A stretch of DNA of 37,151 nt from an uncultured Prevotellaceae bacterium (GTDB taxonomy: Bacteria; Bacteroidota; Bacteroidia; Bacteroidales; Bacteroidaceae): assembly GCA_947303855.1 (NCBI GenBank), contig CAMYZO010000028.1, positions 1-37,151 of the forward strand, written 5' to 3'. The notes below the pieces were generated by a model. That model made no database searches and was not told the origin of the DNA. It saw only the letters and a list, made by a program, of their open reading frames with translations. The stretch's first letter is position 1, and each line of letters begins with the position of its first letter. Of this stretch, positions 1 through 9,400 are shown one piece after another. The translations under genes and the position numbers were made by a program.

Positions 1-67
1 GAAGATGTAACCTAAGACAAGAGCCGCAAGGCTCAGAATAAATGTAATCATTGCTCAATATGTTTTT

Positions 68-353
68 TTATTCTTTTTCCACCCGCGTCAGGTGGGCGGT
101 GATGGTGTAGGTGGTGCCGTCGGCGTGCCTAAGAAAAGCTTTATTGACCATCTTGCCGTTCTCGCAGGAGATAATTTCCCAGTTCTCGCGTCGCAATTCC
201 TTTCCTGGTTTCTGCCATCGGAAGCAGAACAAGGGTCCGTCGGCAAAGTATTCGGATAATACAGTCTCCTCTTCTACCCACTGCCCGTCGATGAGGTCAT
301 AATAGCTACAGGAACGTCAGCATGGCCGCGAGTATCAGGATAATCTTCTTCAT
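68..353 (-). pseudogene. small secreted lipoprotein gene, apparently frameshifted just at the lipobox
   Basis: Reading the minus strand from 353 gives MKKIILILAAMLTFL-stop (stop at 306-308). The adjacent frame continues from ~310 as CSYYDLIDGQWVEEETVLSEYFADGPLFCFRWQKPGKELRRENWEIISCENGKMVNKAFLRHADGTTYTITAHLTRVEKE-stop (stop at 68-70). Signal peptide and mature part are in different frames. Confidence 0.6.
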
Positions 354-758
354 TATACGGAGGTGATGACCAAGAAAATCGGCCATTCTTTTCACTGTGT
401 TGGCATTATTTAACTCTCTGCTGAACATAGACAATATATTTGGATGCAAAGGTACAAAATTTATTTGTGAATGACGAATGTTATGCGCAAAAAAGTAAGG
501 GGAAGGCCTGAACAGCGCAAAGGTATGAAATAATTCTGAACTATCCAAGGAATTAGGGCAAAATGATAGCAAAACGTGTAAGAATCTACGGAGGATGTTG
601 AAACCCTCCGTAAGTTTTGCATAAAAATACTCGCTGGGATATATAAAAAACAGACCCGACAGCTTGATAAATCAGAGGCTGCCGGGAATCAACGTTGCAA
701 AGATAGGAATAATTTCTGAATATTCCAAATATTTAAGCAATTATTTTTCGAAAATCGA

Positions 759-1451
759 TTATAAGCACATTATTTTGCTGCATGCGCTGCCTACATGGTC
801 AAGTCCAAACATTAATGAAGCCCCATCTATACCCATCCAATTGAAAAGTCGCATCATGCGAGCATACTGGTTTAGAGCATAGGATGTGTCAATAGCAGCA
901 TTTGGTCGGCTGAAACAAATAGGCTCATGATGAGCGATATGATTGCGTAACTTGTTGATGTAATCAAGTTCCTGGAATATATAGGAGTTGTCATATCGAT
1001 GCTGTCGAGTAGAGGTAGGCTTGTTGGGGAATATATGCAGCAACGATTGTCCCATGAGAGCATAGACAACGTTGGAAAACATGTATTTCCAGACACCGAA
1101 CTCCATTTCAGAAAGCAGTTTTGAATGACTGTAAGCGTTGCTTCTCATCAGCTCATTGTAAGCCTTTTCTATGATTTTTCGGGTCTTTTCTACTCGAAGA
1201 TCATAATAAAGTCTTCCATTAGGAATAACCGCATCACGTAACCAATCGTTACCAAGATTGGCAGTCAATTGCTTATCAATCTTGTTTCGCAATGCGACTT
1301 CAAAGCAACTGATTAACGTGAACATTTCTTGGGACAACTTAAGATTATAGCGATATAAAGTCATCGCTTTTTTGCTGTCGTTATTACATGCAAGCAAGTA
1401 CTTGCGCATGCGTTGTTGTGAGATAATATCTTCAAATTCAGAATACTTCAT
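759..1451 (-). CDS. Abi-like (Abi_2 / AbiD-AbiF type) HEPN protein
   Basis: 230-aa ORF with ATG; RNHIAHHEPI matches the HEPN RNxxxH motif, and the preceding 'YIFQELDYINKLRNHIAHHEPI' context is typical of Abi_2 proteins. Confidence 0.72.
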   Translation of the reverse strand: MKYSEFEDIISQQRMRKYLLACNNDSKKAMTLYRYNLKLSQEMFTLISCFEVALRNKIDKQLTANLGNDWLRDAVIPNGRLYYDLRVEKTRKIIEKAYNELMRSNAYSHSKLLSEMEFGVWKYMFSNVVYALMGQSLLHIFPNKPTSTRQHRYDNSYIFQELDYINKLRNHIAHHEPICFSRPNAAIDTSYALNQYARMMRLFNWMGIDGASLMFGLDHVGSACSKIMCL

Positions 1452-1512
1452 ATGCTCATTATTTTAGTGCAAAGTTACTAAATTCTTGGCAAAAGCCTGC
1501 CATCTTTTCCGT

Positions 1513-1809
1513 TTATTTTTGTTTTCTTGGGCACTTTCTCGTTTTATTGGAATGGTACATCAAACCAATTGGCGGAAATGCCCATAAATACGGGGCGAGT
1601 TTGCTCTTTAACAGCCCTGACCAACCCTGAAATGTTACTTTCAGGGGTATTAGCTTCTGTCTTAATCTCCAAACAAGGCTCACGCCATGTCTGCCGTTCC
1701 TTTCTGCTATGATGGCAGCGAACTGTCTTGTCTGCCTTTCGTTCGCGTCTCTGAGGTACTCCATTTCTTTGTCTGTTACTATATCTGCTGGATTATTCGT
1801 GACCTGCAT
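1513..1809 (-). CDS. hypothetical protein, possibly a gene remnant
   Basis: 98-aa ORF; a TACCTTTA-like -7 element reads minus-strand upstream (~1825-1835). No family recognised. Confidence 0.3.
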   Translation of the reverse strand: MQVTNNPADIVTDKEMEYLRDANERQTRQFAAIIAERNGRHGVSLVWRLRQKLIPLKVTFQGWSGLLKSKLAPYLWAFPPIGLMYHSNKTRKCPRKQK

Positions 1810-1887
1810 AACTGCTTGGAATTCAGCTATAAAGGTACGAATTTTTCAGCAGATTTAAGAATATAAAGCGTTAATAATCAATAAGTT

Positions 1888-2215
1888 ATGAATATAATTA
1901 GCATAAAAGCAAAAAACAATTTCAAAGAGATAAATAGAGATTTGGCGACTGCTCTTGTAGAGCGGGAATCGGCCCCTGTAAATGCCCCCTGCAAATGCAT
2001 CTGTAAAACTGAATAAGACTCAATTAGCCATTATAAAAGTTTTATTGAAGGATAATAGAGCTACTTATGAGGATTTAGCTAAAATCATCGGAGTGGACAG
2101 GACTACTATTAGACGTAATATTGCAGTATTAAAGGAAAAAGGTGTCATTAGACGTGTTGGTGAAGATAAAAATGGCTATTGGGAAGTGCTATTAGACATT
2201 AAAATTGTTGATTAG
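1888..2215 (+). pseudogene. C-terminal remnant of an AlbA_2-type ATP-binding / winged-helix regulator
   Basis: ORF 1982-2215 is a complete winged-helix domain (LNKTQLAIIKVLLKDNRATYEDLAKIIGVDRTTIRRNIAVLKEKGVIRRVGEDKNGYWEV) preceded in another frame by ...LATALVERESAPVNAPCKC. The NAP-VNA linker followed by wHTH resembles the C-terminus of AlbA_2/'ATP-binding protein' families; the N-terminal domain is missing. Confidence 0.5.
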
Positions 2216-2257
2216 TGGGCCTTATTTGGTGGTGCAAATGTGGTGCATTGCGTAAAT

Positions 2258-2301
2258 AGAAAAATCCACAAGAAACTGATATTCAGAATCTTGCGGATTT
2301 T
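2258..2301 (-). terminator. intrinsic terminator downstream of tRNA-Arg
   Basis: AAAATCCACAAG (2261-2272) pairs with CTTGCGGATTTT (2290-2301), 11/12; on the minus strand the hairpin is followed by a T-rich tract. Confidence 0.7.
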
Positions 2302-2307
2302 CTAAAG

Positions 2308-2381
2308 TGATCCCGTTGGGATTCAAACCCAAGACCTTCAGAACCGGAATCTGACGCTCTATTCAGCTAAGCTACGGGACC
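2308..2381 (-). tRNA. tRNA-Arg (anticodon CCG)
   Basis: Reverse complement GGTCCCG-TA-GCTTAGCTGAATAGAGC-G-TCAGA-TTCCGGT-TCTGA-AGGTC-TTGGG-TTTGAAT-CCCAA-CGGGATC-A folds as a full cloverleaf; anticodon loop TTCCGGT. Confidence 0.95.
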
Positions 2382-2401
2382 GATAGTGGTAAAATCGGCG
2401 A

Positions 2402-2409
2402 CAAAGGTA
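2402..2409 (-). promoter_or_regulatory. -7 element (TACCTTTG) for tRNA-Arg
   Basis: CAAAGGTA on the plus strand, 20 nt upstream of the tRNA 5' end; matches the Bacteroidota TAnnTTTG -7 consensus. Confidence 0.55.
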
Positions 2410-2417
2410 CGAATATT

Positions 2418-2452
2418 AATTGAGAATTGAGAATTGGGAATTGAGAATTATG
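2418..2452. repeat. 7-bp micro-array, unit AATTGAG, 5 units
   Basis: AATTGAG/AATTGAG/AATTGGG/AATTGAG/AATTATG. Confidence 0.9.
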
Positions 2453-2539
2453 ATTTCTTAACTGATAGGCAGAAGAGCGCAAATAGTTAGCAAAAATCAA
2501 GCATTTGTGTCATTTTGCGAAAATATTTCTTATTTCTAC

Positions 2540-2569
2540 TTGCATTTTAATATTTTATAGTTACCTTTG
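2540..2569 (+). promoter_or_regulatory. Bacteroidota-type promoter for asnA
   Basis: TTG (2540-2542), 19 nt spacer, TACCTTTG (2562-2569), 26 nt before the asnA ATG. Confidence 0.7.
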
Positions 2570-2595
2570 CACGCAAATTTGAAACGATTGACGCT

Positions 2596-3633
2596 ATGAG
2601 CAAACTAATCAAACCCATAAACTATGAACGTCTGCTGGACACCAAGCAGACGGAACAAGGTATTAAACTCATTAAGGAGTTCTTCCAGCAGAACCTGTCG
2701 ACGGAACTGCGGTTGCGCCGTGTGACAGCTCCGTTATTTGTGCTTCAGGGACTGGGTATTAACGACGACTTGAACGGTGTGGAGCGTGCCGTGACGTTCC
2801 CTATCAAGGACCTGGGCGATGCCCGGGCTGAGGTGGTACACTCGCTGGCCAAGTGGAAGCGGCTGTCGCTGGCAGAGTACCAGATAGAGCCGGGGCACGG
2901 TATCTATACGGATATGAATGCCATTCGCGCTGACGAGGAGCTGGACAACCTGCACTCGCTGTATGTTGATCAGTGGGACTGGGAGGCAGTCATCAACAAG
3001 GAGGACCGCACGCTGAGTTTCCTGAAGGATGTTGTGGAGCGTATCTATGCTGCCATTCGGCGTACGGAGTACTTGACATGTGAGACTTATCCACAGTTGA
3101 AGCCGTTCCTGCCGGAGAAAATCAAGTTCATACATGCTGAGGAACTGTTGAAGATGTATCCTGACAAGTCGCCGAAAGAGCGCGAGGATGCCATCTGTGA
3201 GGCTTACGGAGCTGTGTTTATCATCGGTATCGGCGGCAAGTTGTCCAATGGAGAGAAGCATGATGGACGTGCGCCAGACTATGATGACTGGTCGACGGTG
3301 GCTGAGGATGGCCGCGAGGGGTTAAACGGTGACATCCTGATTTGGTATCCTGTGCTGGGCCGCTCGTTCGAACTGTCATCGATGGGTATCCGTGTAGACA
3401 AGGAGTCGCTGCTTCGGCAGCTGAAACTGGAACATCAGGAAGAGCGCCAGCAGCTCTATTTCCACCAGCAGCTGTTGCAGGACAAGCTACCACTTAGCAT
3501 TGGCGGCGGCATTGGACAGAGCCGTCTGTGCATGGTGCTGTTGCATAAGGCGCACATCGGTGAGATTCAGGCCTCCATCTGGCCTGAGGCCATGCGACAG
3601 GAGTGCAAGGCACTGGGTATGCCGCTGATTTGA
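2596..3633 (+). CDS. asnA: aspartate--ammonia ligase (asparagine synthetase A)
   Basis: 345 aa; characteristic AsnA sequence (VTAPLFVLQGLGINDDLNGVERAVTFPIKD..., AVFIIGIGGKLSNGEKHDGRAPDYDDW, GGGIGQSRLCMVLL). Confidence 0.96.
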   Translation: MSKLIKPINYERLLDTKQTEQGIKLIKEFFQQNLSTELRLRRVTAPLFVLQGLGINDDLNGVERAVTFPIKDLGDARAEVVHSLAKWKRLSLAEYQIEPGHGIYTDMNAIRADEELDNLHSLYVDQWDWEAVINKEDRTLSFLKDVVERIYAAIRRTEYLTCETYPQLKPFLPEKIKFIHAEELLKMYPDKSPKEREDAICEAYGAVFIIGIGGKLSNGEKHDGRAPDYDDWSTVAEDGREGLNGDILIWYPVLGRSFELSSMGIRVDKESLLRQLKLEHQEERQQLYFHQQLLQDKLPLSIGGGIGQSRLCMVLLHKAHIGEIQASIWPEAMRQECKALGMPLI

Positions 3634-3655
3634 TGACTCAACGTGGTATTTGAAT

Positions 3656-3690
3656 ACAAAAAAAGGAACGGCTGTCCGTTCCTTTTTTGT
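3656..3690. terminator. bidirectional intrinsic terminator between convergent asnA and clpB
   Basis: ACAAAAAAAGGAACGG-CTGT-CCGTTCCTTTTTTGT hairpin with A and T tracts on both sides. Confidence 0.9.
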
Positions 3691-3701
3691 TTCTGATGTC
3701 T

Positions 3702-6212
3702 TTAGTTTCTGAAGACCAGACCGTCGCCGAACTCATCTACGATAATCGGTTTATCGCGGTTGACCTCGCCAGCCAGAAGTTTCTTCGACAGGTCGTTGAG
3801 CACCAGTTGCTGGATAGCCCTTTTCACGGGTCGTGCACCGAACTCCGGGTCGTAACCCTCCTGTGCCAGATAGTTGATGGCTTGTGGCGTGACCTCAAGC
3901 TTGAAGCCCTGCGGCTCCAGCATTTCCTGCACCTTACGAATCTGCAGACGCACCACGTCGGCAATCTGCTCGCGTGTCAGCGGCTGGAAGGTAATGATCT
4001 CGTCGATACGGTTCAGGAACTCCGGTCTCATCGTCATGCGCAGTTGTTCGCGGGTAGCGTTCGAGGTCATGATGATGATGGTGTTCTTGAAGTTCGCCGT
4101 ACGTCCCTTGTTGTCAGTCAGCCGCCCATCGTCCAGCACCTGCAGCAGGATGTTGAACACGTCAGGATGAGCCTTCTCAATCTCGTCGAAGAGCACCACC
4201 GAGTAAGGTTTGCGGCGAACGGCCTCCGTCAGTTGTCCACCCTCGTCATAACCTACGTAGCCCGGAGGGGCACCTATGAGTCGGCTAACGGTGTGCTTCT
4301 CCTGATATTCCGACATATCGATACGTGTCATCATCGTCTCATCATTAAAGAGGTATTCTGCCAGTGTCTTTGCCAGTTCGGTTTTTCCGACACCCGTAGT
4401 ACCGAGGAAGATGAACGAGGCGATGGGCCGTTTCGGGTCTTGCAGTCCGGCACGGCTGCGGCGCACGGCGTCAGAGACGGCTGTGATAGCCTCATCCTGT
4501 CCGATAACGCGTCGGTGCAGTTCCTCCTCCAGGTGTAACAGTTTCTCGCGCTCGCTCTGCAGCATACGGGTGACGGGTATGCCCGTCCAGCGGGATACGA
4601 CCTCGGCGATGTCGTCGGCGGTGACCTCCTCGCGAACCAGTGAGTTGCCGCCCTGAGTATTGGCCAGCTGCGCCTGAATCTGCTTGATGTCGTCCTCAAG
4701 TGCCTTCAGTTTCGAATAGCGTATCTCGGCTACGCGGCCGTAGTCGCCCTCACGCTCGGCACGTTCAGCCTCCAGCCTGAGGGTCTCCATCTCCTGCTTG
4801 TCCTGCTGGATTTTGTTGATAAGCTGGCGCTCGCCCTCCCACTTAGCGCGGAACTGCGTCTCCTGCTCTTTCAGCTCAGCAATCTCCTTGTCAAGTTGCG
4901 CAATCTTTGGCTCATCGCCCTCCCGTTTGATGGCCTCACGCTCAATCTCCAACTGAGCCAGTCGGCGGGTAATCTCGTCAAGCTCTTCAGGCACGGAGTC
5001 ACGTTCCATACGCAGTTTGGCGGCAGCCTCGTCCATCAGGTCGATGGCCTTGTCGGGCAGGAACCGCTCGCTGATATAGCGCTCCGACAGTTGGACGGCG
5101 GCAATACAGGCATCGTCCTGTATACGCACCTTGTGGTGGTTCTCATAGCGCTCCTTCAGACCACGCAGGATGCTGATGGCGCTCAGTTCGTCGGGCTCGT
5201 CGACCATCACCGTCTGGAAGCGTCGCTCCAGAGCCTTGTCCTTCTCAAAGTATTTCTGGTACTCGTTCAGCGTGGTGGCACCAATGGCCCGCAGTTCGCC
5301 ACGTGCCAGTGCCGGCTTCAGGATGTTGGCAGCATCCATAGCCCCTTCGCCGCCGCCGGCACCCACCAGCGTGTGAATCTCGTCGATGAAGAGGATGATA
5401 CGTCCCTCGGCCTTTGTCACCTCGTTGATTACACTCTTCAGACGCTCTTCAAACTCACCCTTGTACTTGGCTCCTGCCACCAGCGCACCCATATCCAATG
5501 AGTATAGCTGCTTGTCCTTCAGGTTCTCGGGCACGTCGCCACGGACAATACGGCCTGCCAGCCCCTCAACGATAGCCGTCTTACCCGTTCCCGGCTCGCC
5601 TATCAGTATAGGGTTGTTCTTCGTACGACGGCTCAGGATCTGCAGCAGTCGGCGAATCTCGTCGTCGCGTCCGATGACGGGGTCGAGCTTCCCCTGACGG
5701 GCCAGGTCAACGAGGTTCTTGGCATACTTCTCCAGCGACTGGTAGTTGTCGTCGGCACTCTGCGACTGCACCTTCTGTCCTTGGCGCAGTTCCTGGATGG
5801 CCTTCTGCATCTCCTTCTCCGTGCAGCCGGCATCCTTCATGATGCGTGCGGCTGTAGAGCTGACGGTAAGCAGTGCCAGCAGCAGCGGCTCCACAGAAAC
5901 GAACTCATCGCCCATCTTCTGCGACAGGTCTGTTGCCTTGACCAGTACCTGGTTTGACTCGTTCGAGAGATACGGCTGTCCGGCACCCTGCACTCGTGGC
6001 AGGTGCTTGATTTCCTGCTCTGCGAGCATCTCAATCTGCTGGCCGTTCACGCCCAGCTTCTGGAATACGAAGTTGGTCACGTCGCGTGCCTTCTCCAGCA
6101 CACCCTTCAGTATGTGTACAGGCTCAATGGCCTGCTGTCCGTTCAGCTGGGCTGAGTTCACAGCCTGCTGAACCGCCTCTTGGGCTTTAATGGTAAACTT
6201 GTCTAATGTCAT
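3702..6212 (-). CDS. clpB: ATP-dependent chaperone ClpB
   Basis: 836 aa; two Walker A motifs ([16 protein letters not shown]), Clp N-domain, coiled-coil middle domain, AAA+ motifs. Confidence 0.96.
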   Translation of the reverse strand: MTLDKFTIKAQEAVQQAVNSAQLNGQQAIEPVHILKGVLEKARDVTNFVFQKLGVNGQQIEMLAEQEIKHLPRVQGAGQPYLSNESNQVLVKATDLSQKMGDEFVSVEPLLLALLTVSSTAARIMKDAGCTEKEMQKAIQELRQGQKVQSQSADDNYQSLEKYAKNLVDLARQGKLDPVIGRDDEIRRLLQILSRRTKNNPILIGEPGTGKTAIVEGLAGRIVRGDVPENLKDKQLYSLDMGALVAGAKYKGEFEERLKSVINEVTKAEGRIILFIDEIHTLVGAGGGEGAMDAANILKPALARGELRAIGATTLNEYQKYFEKDKALERRFQTVMVDEPDELSAISILRGLKERYENHHKVRIQDDACIAAVQLSERYISERFLPDKAIDLMDEAAAKLRMERDSVPEELDEITRRLAQLEIEREAIKREGDEPKIAQLDKEIAELKEQETQFRAKWEGERQLINKIQQDKQEMETLRLEAERAEREGDYGRVAEIRYSKLKALEDDIKQIQAQLANTQGGNSLVREEVTADDIAEVVSRWTGIPVTRMLQSEREKLLHLEEELHRRVIGQDEAITAVSDAVRRSRAGLQDPKRPIASFIFLGTTGVGKTELAKTLAEYLFNDETMMTRIDMSEYQEKHTVSRLIGAPPGYVGYDEGGQLTEAVRRKPYSVVLFDEIEKAHPDVFNILLQVLDDGRLTDNKGRTANFKNTIIIMTSNATREQLRMTMRPEFLNRIDEIITFQPLTREQIADVVRLQIRKVQEMLEPQGFKLEVTPQAINYLAQEGYDPEFGARPVKRAIQQLVLNDLSKKLLAGEVNRDKPIIVDEFGDGLVFRN

Positions 6213-6283
6213 GTTTTTTCCTCCTATAGTTTAAATTGTTATCTGCTTTGTGAGCCACAAACAGCGTGCCGAACCAGCGGAAA

Positions 6284-6319
6284 CCGACAAAACGGCAGTT
6301 CTGTGTGACGTTTTGTCGG
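6284..6319. promoter_or_regulatory. inverted repeat in the clpB / MG2-protein divergent intergenic region
   Basis: CCGACAAAACGGCA (6284-6297) and TGACGTTTTGTCGG (6306-6319) are inverted copies, 13/14 identical, separated by 8 nt. Confidence 0.6.
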
Positions 6320-6379
6320 CAAATCGTTAAAGTTTCATATTTTAAAACGCTGTAGTCGGGTAGTGTCGGGAAAAATTGC

Positions 6380-6387
6380 TACCTTTG
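6380..6387 (+). promoter_or_regulatory. -7 element (TACCTTTG) upstream of the MG2-family gene
   Basis: TACCTTTG, 29 nt before the likely start ATG at 6417; no clear -33 TTTG. Confidence 0.5.
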
Positions 6388-6404
6388 CAGATAATGTTGC
6401 TTAA

Positions 6405-9400
6405 ATGACAAGTAGAATGAAGAATGTAGTGCTAACTGTGTTTTTTGCTTTGTTGAGCATGATGGTGGAAGGACAGACATATACTGAACTGTGGAAGCAG
6501 GCTGACGCGGCGGGGAATAAAGACCTGCCGCGCACAGAGTATGACGTGCTGATGAAGATAGTGGCGAAGGCCCAGAAAGATGGGCAGTACGGTCAGTTGA
6601 TGGCCGCCGAGCTGAGAGCCAGCAAGGTGATGTGCTCCATAGCCCCCGACTCGCTGCAGCCAGCCGTAGAGCGGATGGAGCAGCGCCGGCATCAGGCAAA
6701 GGACAAGGCGCTGGCCACGGTCTATGCCGTTGTGCTGAATAAGATTTATAAGGAGAACAGCAAGTTGGAGAAGCCCGACGGTCTGACGGTGACTCTCGAT
6801 GCCGAGACCTGCGAGCGTCTGGCTGCCGTTCAGGCCACGGCCTATAAGCCGCTGACCGTTGAGGGCCGCGACAGCCGCTGGTTTGGCGACGACCTGCTGA
6901 GTGTGGTGGGCTACGAACTGAAGGACTTCGGAGCGCTGAACACCTATTATAATAAGGTAGGCAACCGCGTGGCCTCGATGATGACCGCCCTGGAGCTTGC
7001 CAAACAAGGGAAACAATTCAGCAAAGCCGGACGTGAAGCCTATCTTGCCCAGCTCGACTCGCTGACAGCCCTATACGGCGACCTCCCGGAGTGTGGTGAG
7101 GTGGCCATTGAGCGTTACGACTGTCTGGAAGACTATGTGAATTGGTACGTCCGCGAACAGAGGGAAGAAACCCTGTGGAACTACCTGCAGGAGGCTCAGC
7201 AGCGTTGGGGCGGCTACGAGCGGATGAGCCAGTTGCGCAATGCCCAGCAGGAACTCACCCGACCGCGGTTCTATGCCTCGCTCTATAAGAAACTGGCCAT
7301 GCCCGACGAGCAGCAGAAGCTCGACATCCTCAATATCAAGAACCTCAACGGGCTGACCCTGCGCGTCTACCGCGTGAAGGTCGACGGCAACACCAACCTG
7401 AGTCCCAGCGACGAGAAAGACTACAAGAAGCTGAAGTCTCTGGCTACGGAGCTGCCCGAACTGCGGGTGACACGCACCTACAGCGGCAAGCCCAGTTACG
7501 AGACCTTTGGTGACAGCATCACGTTGCCGGGCCTGCCCGTCGGCGTCTATATGCTTGAGATGGAGAGCAAGCCTACCACCGAGGTGTCGCGCCAGCTCTA
7601 CTTCGTCAGCAACGTGCGTACGCTGGTGGTGCCCCTGCCCGACAACCGCCAGCGCTACGTGGTGGTCGATGCCATTGAGGGGCAGCCTGTCAAAGGAGCG
7701 ACCATCGAGTTGCGCGACTACCGGGGAGAGCGCGGCCAGAAGTTAGCTACGCTGACCACCGATGCCAAGGGTGAGGCCGTTCACCGATATGCGAAAGAGC
7801 GTCCGACACAGATCTATACCTATACCGCCGGCGACAGGGCCTGCCTGCCGATGAGCAGCTATGGCACCTACTACTATAACGACAGCCATCGGCGCGTGGA
7901 GCGTACCCATCTGTTTACCGACCGTGCCGTCTACCGTCCGGGGCAGACCGTCCGCGTGTCCGCCATCGTCTATGAGGTGGAGAACGGCTTTGAACAAAAG
8001 GCCCTGAATGATAAGAAGATGACGCTGACACTGCACGATGCCAATGGCAAGGTGGTGTCGGAGCAGACGCTCCGTACCGACCGCTTCGGTACGTGTTCCG
8101 CCGACTTCACGCTGCCCTCTAACGGTCTGACGGGACAGTTCACCGTGCAGGCCGCCAACAGCAGCCGTAACATCCGCGTCGAGGAGTACAAGCGTCCGAC
8201 GTTTGAGGTGACGTTCGACAAGGTGACAGCCGACTACAAGGACGGCGACACCGTCACCGTCAGCGGCACTGCCCGCTCCTATGCCGGCGTGCCCGTTCAG
8301 GATGCCAAGGTGAAGTACAGGGTAGAGCGCCGCGCTTCCATCTGGTGGTGGGCCGATGTTGACGAGGAGAAGGTAGCCGAAGGCGAGGCTGTGACCGGCA
8401 GCGACGGCAAGTTCACCGTCGCCATGCCTATGGTGCTGCCCAAGACCGAATCTCCGGCGTTCTATAGTTTCGTCTGTACAGCCGATGTCACCGACCAGGC
8501 TGGCGAGACCCATCAGGGCGTGACGTCGCTGCCGCTGGGCAACCGTAAGACCGCCTTCAGCGTCGACGTGCCTGATATGGTGCGTGCCGACGAGGGCGGC
8601 AAGGTGACGTTCCAGTTGCGCAATGCCGCCGGCAACCCCATTGATGCCACGGCCCAGTACCGTATCGACGCGCGGAAGTGGCTGTCGGCAAAGACCAATT
8701 GCCCCCTGGCGCTGCCCAAGCTGTCGAGCGGTAGCCACACCCTGGAGGCCGTCTGTGCCGAGGACACCGTGAAGGAGTCGTTCGTGGTCTTCTCGCTCGA
8801 CGACAAACACCCGGCTACTGAGACCGACGGCTGGTTCTACCAGTCGGCAGCGCAGTTCCCCAACGACGGCACGCCGGTCACCGTTCAGGTGGGGTCGTCG
8901 GCCAAGGATGTCCATATTGTCTACACCATCTTCAGCGACGACCGCGTGATTGAGAGCGGTGCCGTTGACCGCAGCAACGAGCTTATCAACCGCAAGTTCA
9001 CCTACAAGGAGGAGTATGGTAACGGTCTGGTGATGACCTACGCCTGGGTGAAGCAAGGCAAAACCCATACCTATACGGCCAAGGTGATGCGTCCGCTGCC
9101 CGACAAACGGCTGAAGCTGGAGTGGCAGACCTTCCGCGACCGCCTGACACCCGGCCAGCAGGAGGAGTGGCGCCTGACGGTGAAGACCCCCGACGGAACG
9201 CCTGCCGACGCCCTGCTGATGGCAACCCTCTACGACAAGAGTCTCGACCAGATAGCACGCCACAGCTGGTCGTTCTCGCCCTATCGCAATGTCATGATGC
9301 CCAGCGTCAACTGGCGTTACGGCAGCTGGGGCGGTGAGTCGCTCACGGGCCAGAAGAAGCTGAACCTGCTGGACGTCGGGTCAATCAGTTTGACACACTT

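Noticed and set aside
306-572. 88-aa ORF as an independent gene
   Set aside because: Only its last ~15 codons (MKKIILILAAMLTFL) look meaningful; the upstream part is non-coding-like.
590-625. ACGGAGG...CCTCCGT hairpin as a terminator
   Set aside because: The stem is real but lacks a convincing T tract on either strand.
3687-4538. 283-aa plus-strand ORF opposite clpB
   Set aside because: Antisense shadow ORF of clpB; no recognisable domain.
7743-9263. 506-aa minus-strand ORF inside the MG2 gene
   Set aside because: Antisense shadow of a strongly coding plus-strand frame; His/Val/Gly/Leu-rich composition, no signal peptide or family resemblance.
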